Source of the DNA: SBAX01 sp964421865
Lineage (GTDB): Bacteria > Planctomycetota > Phycisphaerae > UBA1845
Direction: 5' to 3'
Length of the DNA: 25,487 bases
NCBI GenBank assembly: GCA_964421865.1
Contig: CAYQZH010000019.1
Coordinates: 1-25,487, forward strand
The number at the start of each line of letters is the position of its first letter. Position 1 is the first letter of the stretch. Positions 1 through 8,444 of this stretch are shown here, one piece after another. The position numbers were made by a program, and so were the translations under genes. The notes beneath the pieces are model-generated. The model was not told where the DNA came from and searched no databases. It saw only the letters and a list, made by a program, of their open reading frames with translations.

Positions 1-2
1 AC

Positions 3-1520
3 TTACCACTCGAAGTGGCTGGAGAGGCCGCCGCGGAGCGGCTTCTTACGCTTCTTGGCCGTTTTCGCCTGGGCCGCAGGTCCGGCCGCGGCTGCGGCTT
101 CCGCCGAACTCGGAGCGTTGACGGCCTTGATGGAGAGCGAAATCCGGTGGTTGTCTTTGTCCACCCCGAGCACGCGGGTTTCGACCTCTTGGCCGGGCTG
201 GACCACTTCGGAGCAGGATTTCACACGATGGTCGGAAAGTTCGGAGATGTGGACCAGCCCCTCGACTCCGGGCGCGATCTCCACGAACACCCCGAAGTCG
301 GCCAGCCGTGTGACCTTGCCGTGCACCAGGGAGTGAACGGGGAAGCCCTCGAACACCCCGGCCCAAGGATCGGCCTGGGCTTGCTTCATGCTCAACGCGA
401 TGCGGTGCTTGTCCGCTTCGACGCGAATCACCACGCAGTCCACCACGCTTCCCGGGGAGACGACATCGGCCGACTGCTTCACCCGCGACCAGCCCATCTC
501 ACTGATGGGGATCAGTCCCTCGACGCCCGGCTCCAACTCCGCGAAAGCGCCGAAATCGGCCAGACGGATCACGCGGACCTTCAACGGTGTCCCGACAGGG
601 TATTTTTCCAGCACGTGCACCCACGGGTCGGGCAGGGCCTGTTTGAGGCCTAGCGAAATCCGCTCGCGCTTGGAATCGATCTTGAGAATCATCACTTCGA
701 CGCGTTGGCCCGGCGACAGCACGTCCGTCACCTTCTCCACCGTTCCCCAACTCAGCTCGCGGATGTGAAGAAGTCCATCGACGCCGCCGAGGTCCACAAA
801 CGCCCCAAAGTCGGTGATGCTGCGGACGACGCCGGGGCGAACCTGTCCGACGGCGAGTTCGGCGCGAAGTTTTTCCCGGGCCTCGGCCAGCTCCCGTTCC
901 TGCACCTTGCGCCGGCTCAGCAACACGTTCTTGTTGCGTCGATCCAGTTCAAGGACCTCGCACCGGACCATCTGGTTGAGCAGCAGCGAAACGTCCTTCA
1001 TCGGGACGATGTCGGCGTGGGAGCCGGGCATAAACGCGCGGATGCCTTTGAGGTCGATCTCCAGGCCGCCCTTGATGACGCCCGTCACCTTCCCCTCGAC
1101 GATCATGCCCTTGGTCAGATTCGTCCACGTGGCCCGTTGCAGCGCACCCTTGCGGCTTACGATCACTAGGCCCGAGTCGGCGTCGAACCGCTCGACGACC
1201 ACATCGACGCGACGACCGACATCCACGACTTCCTTCTTGCCGAACTGGTTCCGTGGAAGAACGCCCTGTGATTTGACGCCGAACTGCACGAACACATCGT
1301 CGTCGGTAACGCCGGTGACCGTGCCGATCAGCTCGGTCCCCGCGGCGACTTCGCCGCCGCCGACTCCGCCGCTCAGCTCGGTCAAGTCGCCGGGCGCCAT
1401 GGCCGACATGGCCTCGGCGACCTCACGATCGATCTCCGCCATGGACGGGGACGGCGCGGAAGGCGAGTCATTGAGCGCGGCATCGGTCGGCCAAGCGGAT
1501 TCGGGGGAGAACTCAGTCAT
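3..1520 (-). CDS. rpsA: 30S ribosomal protein S1-like, five S1 RNA-binding domains
   Basis: Probable ribosomal protein S1, which binds mRNA on the 30S subunit and helps translation start on structured or weak-SD messages. The 505-aa protein shows five consecutive S1/OB-fold repeats at about residues 61-126, 138-204, 224-293, 311-380 and 397-467. Repeats 3-5 carry the typical 'DFGAF(V/A)' plus 'GLLHI/GLVHISEL' signatures; repeats 1 and 2 are more divergent, as in bona fide S1. E. coli S1 has six repeats and 557 aa, so this is a shorter five-repeat form. The N-terminus is acidic and Ser/Pro-rich; the C-terminus is Ala-rich, then a basic KKRKK tail. The ATG at 1518-1520 has a purine-rich AAAGAGG (minus strand, 1532-1538) about 11 nt upstream. 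The stop codon is at 3-5, so the gene is complete. Another S1-repeat RNA-binding protein is the alternative. Confidence 0.85.
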   Translation of the reverse strand: MTEFSPESAWPTDAALNDSPSAPSPSMAEIDREVAEAMSAMAPGDLTELSGGVGGGEVAAGTELIGTVTGVTDDDVFVQFGVKSQGVLPRNQFGKKEVVDVGRRVDVVVERFDADSGLVIVSRKGALQRATWTNLTKGMIVEGKVTGVIKGGLEIDLKGIRAFMPGSHADIVPMKDVSLLLNQMVRCEVLELDRRNKNVLLSRRKVQERELAEAREKLRAELAVGQVRPGVVRSITDFGAFVDLGGVDGLLHIRELSWGTVEKVTDVLSPGQRVEVMILKIDSKRERISLGLKQALPDPWVHVLEKYPVGTPLKVRVIRLADFGAFAELEPGVEGLIPISEMGWSRVKQSADVVSPGSVVDCVVIRVEADKHRIALSMKQAQADPWAGVFEGFPVHSLVHGKVTRLADFGVFVEIAPGVEGLVHISELSDHRVKSCSEVVQPGQEVETRVLGVDKDNHRISLSIKAVNAPSSAEAAAAAGPAAQAKTAKKRKKPLRGGLSSHFEW

Positions 1521-2237
1521 GGATGCGAAGACCTCTTTGCAGTGATACGAGTTGTTACGAGCACCTTGTGCCTACCCCAGACGCACGGACCGATGTGTTC
1601 GGTGTCCGCCGCCGGGAACGATACCCGTGTCTGACATCCTATGCACCGCGGGATCAGCCAACCCGTGGCCCAGAGCGCTCTCGTTGAATCACGTTCGGCA
1701 CGTCGACCCTTGCGCCGTCGCCGACGGGAAGCTCGAGACGCATCATGCCGTTTACGGTCAGCCAGCCCGCTCCCGGCACTCCACGTGCCTTGTAGCGGAT
1801 AGGCCAGGGCAAGTCAAGCCTGGGGAGCGCTGCCTCCGGATGGCCGAGTCCCGCACCCGGAACCCGATTCTTGTGCCTGGAAAACGCCCCCTCCCGCGCC
1901 GCGAACGGCACAGGCCGACCAGCCCGGTGGTCGATAAGGTCAGAGACGCCGTCGTTGTCGGCACCGCTGCGCGGCTGCCCCCCCGGACGCAAGCAAGCAC
2001 CTTCCGTCAAGTCCCTCGAGAACGCCCCCGGGGGAGGCACGACAAGCTCCAGCGATGAAGTCCGCTCCAAGCGGACTGAACCCGTGGTGAACCGGCGTTC
2101 TCATCGTGCCCGCCCTGAATAGGCCGAGGAACGCCACGATCTCAAGTTTCCTCCGCCCCGGCCGGGGTGGATTCGTTCTCTTCACGGATATCCACGGGTT
2201 CCGTCCCGGCGCGCCGGGATGGCGTCGTGGGTTCTTC
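1521..2237. other. 717-bp intergenic spacer without a supported gene
   Basis: This lies between the kinase stop and the S1-gene start, both on the minus strand. Reading frames of 80-168 codons exist on both strands but overlap each other, lack recognisable motifs, and several need TTG/GTG starts without a ribosome-binding site. I see no tRNA-like fold. The supportable features are the palindrome just after the kinase stop (2204-2219) and the purine-rich SD of the S1 gene. The 5' leader and promoter of the S1 gene must lie here, but I cannot place a convincing -35/-10 pair. Confidence 0.5.
2204..2219. terminator. Perfect 16-bp GC palindrome downstream of the kinase gene
   Basis: TCCCGGCGCGCCGGGA is fully self-complementary and can extend by wobble and G-C pairs at its ends. 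It lies 18 bp past the kinase stop on the minus strand, where a transcription terminator would be expected, but no T-tract follows. The same 16-mer occurs once more in the window at 8863-8878. It could be a terminator, an mRNA 3'-end stabiliser or a dispersed palindromic repeat. Confidence 0.4.
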
Positions 2238-5009
2238 TTATTTCGTCGGCACTTTGGCTTTCAACTCCGCAAACCAGTTGGTTACGACATGCAACCGTGT
2301 GATCGGTTGCGATTGTACCGGGGTGGGTTTGACCATGAGGAAGCGCTGATCATCCGCTCGGACATCATAGTTGCGGGCGGTGTCGATTTCGCCGCCCTGG
2401 GCATAGTTTCCCTGAAAGAGTAACTTGGGTGTGCCGAGAATGAGCTCCGGTTCTGTTTGAACGTCAACGACGAGCACTTTGTCGCCTTCCCGATAAAACA
2501 GCTCCCGCCCGGTTCTTGCCCAGAGAGGTTCGGCCCCGCCGTCGGTGGAGACGATGGTCTTCCCACCGGGGCCGGGATAAGGTCGGACGTAGACTTGTTT
2601 GCGCCCGGATTCGTCGGAAGTATATGCGATCCAGCGCCCGTCGGGGGAAAACATGGCCCCGAATTCGTCATGCGGTGACTCAAGCCATGGTTTCGCAGCC
2701 CGCTCACCCGTGCTTGAAAGCAACCAGATGTCCGCGCCAACAATAAAACGCCCTGGCGCCATAATGGATGCGGTGAATGCCAGCATCTGCCCGTCGGGCG
2801 ACCATGAATCGGGGAATTCGGCGTGATTAATGCGTCGAAGCACTACGGGCGAACCGCTCCCGTCCGTCATGGTCCAGTTCAGGTTGGGAGGATTATTGGA
2901 AGCATAGGCAGCGTAGGTCACGTACAGACCATCGGGCGTCCAAATCGGCCCAAACTCCTGGCCCACTTGGGATGTCAAAGACGTCGACCGGCGTTGGGCC
3001 AGCTCGTACACCAGTATGGTCTCGTCGCCTTTAACTACTTCGCTTACGGCAAGACGTTTGCCATCCGGTGAAAGGCTGGGCTCTTCGTAGCAACGAACTG
3101 GAAGACCTAGCGGTTCCTCGCTACCCTTCCGGTCGACCCAAACCAGGTCGCGCTCCATTTGTCCGGTCCACTTGTCACCCAGCGCATAAACCAGCGTTCC
3201 CTCGTCGGAAACGGCAAACTGTGCAATTCCATTGCTCGCGTTGTGCAGAATACCTTCCACCATGATCACCGCTTCCCCGGTCACCCGTAGCCGCTCCGCA
3301 TCGAATGGAACCGCGAACAGCGTTCCGCCGCGAACGAAGAGCAGGTGACCCGTGGGAACGTACCGGGCGTACGCCGCGCGCTCGATCAACGGGCGCCGCT
3401 CTCCCGATTCGATGATTTGTACCACGATGTTGGAGTCTTCGTAGTCCTGGGGATCCTTGCCGCTGCGAACCGTGAAGATCACGGCTTTTGCTCCGGGCAG
3501 AACTTGCGGCCAGACGTGGCCCCATTCCCCTGCGGACGTGTCCAGCGATGTGAAGGGCCTCCAATCGGCACCCGAGGATGATATCCGGGTTAGACCGTCG
3601 GCTTCGGTGGGAGCAAAGATGATGGTGTCGCCTGGAGCCCAACTTGCGCCCTGGCTTACAGGGGGAATCTTGCCAACGGTCACCGGACTACCGCCCAGCG
3701 CGAAGACCTTCACGAGTTCCCAACCGCGGAAAAATCCCAGCCATTCGCCGTTTGACGAGAAAAACGGGCTATACCCTCGGTCCGTCCCGGCGATCGGCAC
3801 AATCTCCAACTTGTCCATTTGGCGCATGAAAAGCTGAGACTTGCCATCGCGTACGCCTGCAAAGACCATGCGTTGACCATCGGAAGAAAGGGCCAGGCCG
3901 AGTCCGTTCGCTTCGTTGGAACCCGTAGCCCCGAACGATGAATTCTCCGGGAGTTCGATGACGAACCGCTTGCTTGAGTCGCCCAGCAGAGAACTCGCCG
4001 GCGGGGTTCGGCTCTGAAGAAAAAGCACGATCACCACCACCGCAAACAAGTTGGCTGCGAACCACGGCAGCATCCGCCGCCACGCGGCTCGGCGGACTCG
4101 GGCGTCGGCAGCGGAAACGGCTGCGTCCCCTAGCCGTAGCATCGAAGAGGTCGGATCGGCGATCGAGTGTTCGAGGTCGATGCGGGCGTCGGCGATGTCG
4201 TGGAGGCGTTTGTTGCGGTCTTTGGCCAGGCAGCGACGCAGAAGCAATTGAACGATCGGCGGCGTCTCCGGCGGCAGGGTGCTCCAATCCGGCTCGCGCT
4301 CCAGAATCTTGGCGACCAGATCGGTCGCCGTTTCCCCCACAAACGGCCTGCAACCGCAGAGGGCTTCGTAGAGTACAACCCCGAACGACCAAATATCGGT
4401 ACGTTTGTCGACGGGTTTTCCGCGGGCCTGTTCGGGACTCATGTAGGCGGCGGTGCCTAACACGACGCCGGGGCGGGTGTGCTGTGCGGTAATGGTCGGA
4501 GAGTGGGCCAACTGCGACGCCGACACCTCATCCGTCATGGCCTTGGCTAAGCCGAAGTCGAGGACTTTGACCGCCCCGTCGGGCGTGATCTTCACGTTGG
4601 CGGGTTTGAGGTCACGATGAATGATGCCTCGCTCATGGGCGGCTTCGAGGGCCTCGGCGATCTGCCGGCCGATCGTCAAAGCGTCCTCGACGGGCAACGC
4701 CCCATCGCGAAGTCGGTCCGCCAGGGTCGCGCCCTCCACCAACTCCATCACCAGGAAACGCTTGCCCTCCACCTCCTCGAACCCGTGGATGGCCGCGATG
4801 TGGGGATGATTCAGCGAAGCCAGTGCCTTAGCTTCTCGCTGAAAACGAGCGATCCGTTCGGGGTCGCGGGCAAAGTGATCGGGCAGCACTTTGATGGCCA
4901 CCTCGCGGTCCAGGCGCGTGTCTTTCGCGCGATAGACCTCACCCATGCCGCCCGCGCCGAGGGGAGCGACGATCGCGTAGGGCCCGAGCTGTGTTCCGTC
5001 TGAGAGCAT
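2238..5009 (-). CDS. Serine/threonine protein kinase with transmembrane segment and C-terminal TolB/WD40-type beta-propeller
   Basis: Hanks-type (PknB-like) kinase, 923 aa. The kinase domain (about residues 9-280) is intact: Gly-rich loop GAGGMGEVY (18-26), ATP-binding Lys40 in 'VAIKV', catalytic loop HRDLKPAN with Asp133, DFG at 151-153, and a 'YMSPEQARG' activation-segment end. A juxtamembrane stretch leads to one hydrophobic segment at about 314-332, then a large extracytoplasmic region (about 345-905). That region has repeated 'SPDGxxLA/W' and 'WTPDGLYV' motifs typical of TolB/WD40 propellers. The layout is that of a membrane receptor kinase with the kinase in the cytoplasm and the propeller outside, possibly sensing a ligand or protein partner; the ligand cannot be read. 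The start fits the usual N-terminus of these kinases, though no clear SD precedes it. It is monocistronic, with a palindrome after its stop. Confidence 0.92.
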   Translation of the reverse strand: MLSDGTQLGPYAIVAPLGAGGMGEVYRAKDTRLDREVAIKVLPDHFARDPERIARFQREAKALASLNHPHIAAIHGFEEVEGKRFLVMELVEGATLADRLRDGALPVEDALTIGRQIAEALEAAHERGIIHRDLKPANVKITPDGAVKVLDFGLAKAMTDEVSASQLAHSPTITAQHTRPGVVLGTAAYMSPEQARGKPVDKRTDIWSFGVVLYEALCGCRPFVGETATDLVAKILEREPDWSTLPPETPPIVQLLLRRCLAKDRNKRLHDIADARIDLEHSIADPTSSMLRLGDAAVSAADARVRRAAWRRMLPWFAANLFAVVVIVLFLQSRTPPASSLLGDSSKRFVIELPENSSFGATGSNEANGLGLALSSDGQRMVFAGVRDGKSQLFMRQMDKLEIVPIAGTDRGYSPFFSSNGEWLGFFRGWELVKVFALGGSPVTVGKIPPVSQGASWAPGDTIIFAPTEADGLTRISSSGADWRPFTSLDTSAGEWGHVWPQVLPGAKAVIFTVRSGKDPQDYEDSNIVVQIIESGERRPLIERAAYARYVPTGHLLFVRGGTLFAVPFDAERLRVTGEAVIMVEGILHNASNGIAQFAVSDEGTLVYALGDKWTGQMERDLVWVDRKGSEEPLGLPVRCYEEPSLSPDGKRLAVSEVVKGDETILVYELAQRRSTSLTSQVGQEFGPIWTPDGLYVTYAAYASNNPPNLNWTMTDGSGSPVVLRRINHAEFPDSWSPDGQMLAFTASIMAPGRFIVGADIWLLSSTGERAAKPWLESPHDEFGAMFSPDGRWIAYTSDESGRKQVYVRPYPGPGGKTIVSTDGGAEPLWARTGRELFYREGDKVLVVDVQTEPELILGTPKLLFQGNYAQGGEIDTARNYDVRADDQRFLMVKPTPVQSQPITRLHVVTNWFAELKAKVPTK

Positions 5010-5272
5010 CGTCGGAAAGCTGCGTTGCAGGTTCGACCCGGTCCGGACTAGGTATGGTCGCAGCGCGTGCAGTTCGTTGCAAGTGGCGCTTCGCCGCTCG
5101 CGGCGTCACTTCTTCAGGCTCAGACGGAGCATGGTATAGGTTGCCTGCCGGATATGGTAGGACGCGGTCCGATCGACGCCGTGAGCCGCTCGGTCATGAG
5201 ATGAGGGGCGTGGACCAGGAGGGACGCGCATTACCGCGTCAGCGGATCGCGCGCCGCCCACAAGCCGTGGCG

Positions 5273-6280
5273 CTACATTTTGGTCAGAAGGTCAAGAATC
5301 TGGATGGCGTTGAGGGCGGCGCCTTTGCGGAGTTGGTCGCCGCAGGCGAAGAGTTCGATACCGCGGCCGTCTGGCTGGCTGGCGTCTTGGCGGATGCGGC
5401 CCACTAGCACGTCGTCGCGGCCTGAGGCCTCCACGGGCATTGGGAAGCGGCCCCGCTCCACATCGTCCACAACCCTAACGCCGGCCGCGCCCGACAGAAT
5501 CAGGCGCACTTCGTGGGGAGTGATCGGTCGTTCGAAGGTCAGGTTGATGGATTCGCTGTGGGCGCGAAGTACAGGTACGCGGATGCAGGTCGGGGCGATG
5601 GCGATCGACGGGGCGTGAAAGATTTTCCGTGTCTCGTCGATCATCTTTCGTTCTTCGGTGTTGTATCCGTCGGGGCCGATCGGCGTGTTGTGGGAGAACA
5701 GATTGAACGCGATGGGGTGAGGGAAGACGCGAGGGACGACGTCTCGCCCGGCGAGGTGGTCAGCCGTTTGAGTTCGTAACTCCTCCATCGCCGCCGCGCC
5801 GGCCCCGCTGGCGGATTGATAGGTGCTCACCACGATGCGTCTGACGGGGTTCACCCGGTGCAGCGGCCAGACGGCCACGGCCATGATGATCGTCGAGCAG
5901 TTCGGGTTGGCGATGATCCCCCGGTGTTTCTTCACATCGTCGGGGTTGATCTCCGGCACCACGAGCGGCGTGTCGGGGTCCATGCGGAAGGCCGATGAGT
6001 TGTCGATGACGACTGCTCCGGCTTTAACGGCGATCGGGGCGTAGTACTTGCTGCGCTCGCCGCCGGCGCTGAAGATCGCGTAATCGACGCCCTCGAAGCT
6101 GTGGTCGGTTAGCTCTTGGACTTCGATCGTACGACCGGCAACCTCGATGCGTGAACCGGCGCCTCGTTGGGAGGCGAGAAGGGAGACTGGACCGACGAGC
6201 AGGCGTCGTTCAGTCAGGATGGCGCAGACTTCGCGTCCGACCGCCCCTGTAGCCCCGACAACGGCTAGATGTTTGATCAT
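5273..6280 (-). CDS. asd: Aspartate-semialdehyde dehydrogenase
   Basis: NADPH-dependent reduction of L-aspartyl-4-phosphate to L-aspartate 4-semialdehyde, the branch-point step to lysine/diaminopimelate, threonine and methionine in the cytoplasm. The 335-aa length is normal. The N-terminal Rossmann motif is GATGAVG (residues 9-15). The catalytic cysteine is Cys128 in 'ANPNCST'. The dimerisation/catalytic domain holds 'STYQSASGAGAAAMEEL' and the substrate-binding 'CIRVPVLRAHSESI' with the catalytic His. The start is the ATG at 6278-6280; no strong SD is visible. The gene stands alone here, divergent from the atp operon, with the kinase gene 263 bp downstream in the same direction. No other amino-acid biosynthesis genes are adjacent. 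Confidence 0.95.
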   Translation of the reverse strand: MIKHLAVVGATGAVGREVCAILTERRLLVGPVSLLASQRGAGSRIEVAGRTIEVQELTDHSFEGVDYAIFSAGGERSKYYAPIAVKAGAVVIDNSSAFRMDPDTPLVVPEINPDDVKKHRGIIANPNCSTIIMAVAVWPLHRVNPVRRIVVSTYQSASGAGAAAMEELRTQTADHLAGRDVVPRVFPHPIAFNLFSHNTPIGPDGYNTEERKMIDETRKIFHAPSIAIAPTCIRVPVLRAHSESINLTFERPITPHEVRLILSGAAGVRVVDDVERGRFPMPVEASGRDDVLVGRIRQDASQPDGRGIELFACGDQLRKGAALNAIQILDLLTKM

Positions 6281-6596
6281 GGTCTGGTGCGTATCGGTGG
6301 GGGAGTCGCTCAGCCTCCGTGCCGCTGAATCACGTTACGGGACGTCGGGGCCGGGGTCAACGCTGGATTGTTTGGGCCTCGGCTGGGTGTATCTCGCTTC
6401 GCCGGGCCTCGGGCGGCCGCGAGGGGAGTCGCGTAAAAAAGCGCTTGAATCCCGATTCGGGGCTTGCTAGACTGCGTGCCCTCGTCGAAGCGGAATGACC
6501 CGCCGGAGAGGGTCCGGGCGCGTGCATCGCGCCCACTTTTGTCGCCGACTTTGTGCCATTTTGGTACAAAGTCCAAACGCGGCAGGTGGTTTCCCG
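6281..6596. other. Divergent asd / atp intergenic region
   Basis: This 316-bp region separates asd (minus) from the first atp gene (plus). An open frame continues upstream of the chosen atpZ start to 6495, but that extension is Arg-rich and unlike the family, so I read it as non-coding leader. It holds the candidate atp promoter at 6445-6473 and a ribosome-binding site AGGTGG at 6584-6589. The asd promoter should also lie here, but I could not place it. Confidence 0.5.
6445..6473 (+). promoter_or_regulatory. Candidate sigma70-type promoter of the atp operon
   Basis: TTGAAT (6445-6450), a 17-bp spacer, then TAGACT (6468-6473), with an A-run (6435-6440) just upstream that could act as an UP-like element. 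It sits about 125 bp ahead of the first atp start. The -10 is part of the 10-mer GCTAGACTGC (6466-6475), which recurs in opposite orientation upstream of the exported-protein gene that starts at 16093. Recognised by eye only. Confidence 0.45.
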
Positions 6597-6851
6597 ATGG
6601 CGAAGGGCGATGAGGATCGACCGTCGTGGCTTCGGTTTTCGGGGATCGGCATTGAGTTTGCGGCAGCGGTGGCCGGTTTCACGATAGTAGGGTGGTGGGT
6701 CGATCGCCATTGGAATTGTGGCCCGTGGGGCTTGCTCATCGGCGCGGTGCTGGGCCTGGCCGGCGGGATGTACAACATGATCCGCCAAGCGCTGGGGGCG
6801 TTTAAGCCTCCCGGCAATCGCGGGCCGCGGCAGCCGCCATCGAAGCCATGA
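6597..6851 (+). CDS. AtpZ/AtpI-like small membrane protein, first gene of the atp operon
   Basis: The 84-aa protein has two hydrophobic helices, about residues 15-35 ('FAAAVAGFTIVGWWVDRH') and 42-62 ('GLLIGAVLGLAGGMYNMI'). The pattern 'Gxx..GWWxDxxxxxxPWGLLIGAVLGLAGGMYNM' matches the AtpZ / 'F0F1-ATPase subunit (Ca2+/Mg2+ transporter)' family found ahead of atp operons. In other bacteria AtpZ and AtpI are thought to help c-ring assembly or Mg2+ uptake; that role is inferred here. I chose the ATG at 6597 because AGGTGG lies 7 nt upstream and the family similarity begins there; an in-frame ATG at 6495 would add 34 atypical residues. The stop overlaps the next start in an ATGA, which suggests translational coupling. 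Confidence 0.75.
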   Translation: MAKGDEDRPSWLRFSGIGIEFAAAVAGFTIVGWWVDRHWNCGPWGLLIGAVLGLAGGMYNMIRQALGAFKPPGNRGPRQPPSKP

Positions 6852-7267
6852 TGGGCCAACGGGGAACGTTCGGCGGATACTACGCGGCATTTGTCGGAAT
6901 CGGTTTGGCGACGGCGCTGGCCGTTGCAGCCCTCGGGTATTTCCCGACGATGCGGCTCACGAGCGGCGGGGGAGCCGCAGCCCTCGCGGTCGGCTGCGGT
7001 GTGAGTTGGATCGCAAGCTGCGTTGGAGCGGTGCCGACCGCAACGGCGTTGTCGTCGCGACCGACGCAAGCCGCGACGGCGGTTCTTGCCTCGACGGTGG
7101 TGCGGTTCATCACCGCGATCGTGCTGGTGGTGCCGTTGGTACTCAGCGGTTGGTTCGACCGGAAAGTTCTGGTGTTGTTCGTGGCGGTTAGCTATCTGAT
7201 GATGCTTTTGGTGGACACCTTGCTGGCGGTTCGGATCATCCGGCGGGCCGAGAAGCATGGGGTATAG
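6848..7267 (+). CDS. atpI: AtpI-like ATP synthase accessory membrane protein
   Basis: A 139-aa, very hydrophobic protein with about four predicted membrane helices, around residues 9-30, 37-58, 75-100 and 104-128, and a short basic C-terminal tail (RIIRRAEKHGV). Position (directly before atpB), size and topology fit the ATP synthase protein I group. Sequence conservation in that family is low, so the call leans on context. AtpI is not part of the finished enzyme; in other species it assists c-ring assembly. The start codon overlaps the upstream stop (ATGA at 6848-6851). A second ATG follows at once (6851), so either could be used. It ends directly against atpB. Confidence 0.65.
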   Translation: MMGQRGTFGGYYAAFVGIGLATALAVAALGYFPTMRLTSGGGAAALAVGCGVSWIASCVGAVPTATALSSRPTQAATAVLASTVVRFITAIVLVVPLVLSGWFDRKVLVLFVAVSYLMMLLVDTLLAVRIIRRAEKHGV

Positions 7268-8194
7268 ATGAACGTCACAGTGCTTGCCGCGGCCAGCCCG
7301 ATGGACCACGTGTATCAGTGGGTCTATCAACGTGCGCACGTGGTCGGCATGGATAACGTGTTTGCCCCTGCCGGCGAAATCACCGTCGTCTCCAACCATA
7401 TCATCATGCAGATCATCGCGGTCCTTTTGCTGGTTCTCGTGATCCCGCGGTTTGCACGGATCCGGGCGAGCGGGGATTCGGTGAAGGACCTGACGCCGCG
7501 CGGGATGGGCAACTTTTTTGAGGCGATCTGTGCCTATTTCCGTGATACCGTGGCGAGGCCGATCCTCGGAGACCATACCGACCGGTTCATCCCTTACCTC
7601 TGGACGGCTTTCTTCTATATTCTCTTTGTGAATCTGTTGGGCCTGCTTCCGCTTGAACCCCTCACGCGAGCGCTGGTGAAAGGAATATATCCGCATGCGC
7701 ATCACGGGATCGGCGGTTCAGCGACGGGGAACATCTGGGTCACCGGCAGCCTCGCTGCGTGCACCCTGGTGATGATCGTGGTCAACGGTTTTCGCTTTAA
7801 CGGTATCGCCTACGTGAGGCACTTTTTTCAAGGCCCGGTCTACATCGCGCCGTTGATCGCGTTTCTCGAGGTGTTGGGCGTCGTGGCGAAGTGCTTCGCG
7901 CTGACCGTGCGTTTGTTCGCCAACATGGTCGCGGGGCACGTGCTGCTCGCGGTGTTGATGAGTTTCATCGGTCTGAGTTACATCGGGCTGGGAGCGGGGG
8001 CGGCGACGGGGATCGGGATCGTTGTCGTGCTGGTGAGCGTGGCGTTTAACCTGCTGGAAATCTTCGTTGCGTTCCTGCAGGCGTTCATCTTTACGTTTCT
8101 GACGACATTGTTTATCGGCCAGGCCGTGGTGATCCACCACGCGAATGGACATGGACACGATGAACACGGACGTGCAGCAATGGAGCACGCGTAG
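7268..8194 (+). CDS. atpB: F0F1 ATP synthase subunit a
   Basis: Subunit a forms the proton half-channels beside the c-ring in F0. The 308-aa protein has about five or six membrane helices (near residues 48-64, 117-137, 155-177, 193-232 and 238-290). The functional signature is 'VRLFANMVAGHVLL': the essential arginine (Arg210 in E. coli) is Arg215 here, followed by the conserved Asn and His. The last helices contain 'LLEIFVAFLQAFIFTFLTTLFIG', typical of subunit a. A His/Asp-rich tail (HHANGHGHDEHG) ends the protein and is unusual. The start ATG follows the upstream stop with no gap, with GGGGT just before it. The gap to atpE is 250 bp, much larger than other gaps in the operon, and contains the composite repeat at 8196-8326. 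Confidence 0.96.
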   Translation: MNVTVLAAASPMDHVYQWVYQRAHVVGMDNVFAPAGEITVVSNHIIMQIIAVLLLVLVIPRFARIRASGDSVKDLTPRGMGNFFEAICAYFRDTVARPILGDHTDRFIPYLWTAFFYILFVNLLGLLPLEPLTRALVKGIYPHAHHGIGGSATGNIWVTGSLAACTLVMIVVNGFRFNGIAYVRHFFQGPVYIAPLIAFLEVLGVVAKCFALTVRLFANMVAGHVLLAVLMSFIGLSYIGLGAGAATGIGIVVVLVSVAFNLLEIFVAFLQAFIFTFLTTLFIGQAVVIHHANGHGHDEHGRAAMEHA

Positions 8195-8195
8195 G

Positions 8196-8326
8196 GAATG
8201 CGGAATTGTGAATTCGGAATGCGGAATGTCATTCTGAGCGCAGCGAAGAATCTTCTCCCGTGTCTAGATGCTTCGCTGCGCTCAGCATGACTCACTTCCC
8301 CATTCCGCATTCAGCATTCGATATTC
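8196..8326. repeat. Composite inverted repeat in the atpB-atpE spacer
   Basis: Two nested palindromes. The outer arms are GAATGCGG-type sub-repeats, left 8196-8228 and right 8300-8326, of the same family as the repeats at 12886-13322 and 14792-14861. The inner arms, 8228-8252 and 8267-8291, are 25 nt each and pair at 23 of 25 positions around a 14-nt loop. The inner left arm begins GTCATTCTGAGCGCAGCGA, a motif I associate with a palindromic repeat scattered through many environmental bacterial genomes. The repeat begins 2 bp after the atpB stop. In the RNA it would fold into a long hairpin. There is no reading frame worth calling. Confidence 0.85.
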
Positions 8327-8444
8327 ATCGGTCGCCATGCCCGGACAGCGGTGGGACACTCGGGCCGTAAGGCGTGACTGCGATGGCGATTAGACCCAGC
8401 CGTCTTCTCCCGCGGGACGGCACGACGAACAGGAAAGGCTGATC

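Noticed and set aside
1654..2070. Open frame of 138 codons on the minus strand in the spacer between the S1 and kinase genes, with a short DNDGVSD stretch resembling a calcium-binding repeat
   Set aside because: It needs a TTG start, has no ribosome-binding site, only one such motif, and overlaps other equally long frames on both strands. Long chance frames are common at this GC content.
6495..6596. Longer N-terminus for the first atp operon gene
   Set aside because: The 34 extra residues are Arg/Cys-rich and unlike the family; a good ribosome-binding site precedes the internal ATG at 6597, and the candidate promoter lies just upstream of 6495.
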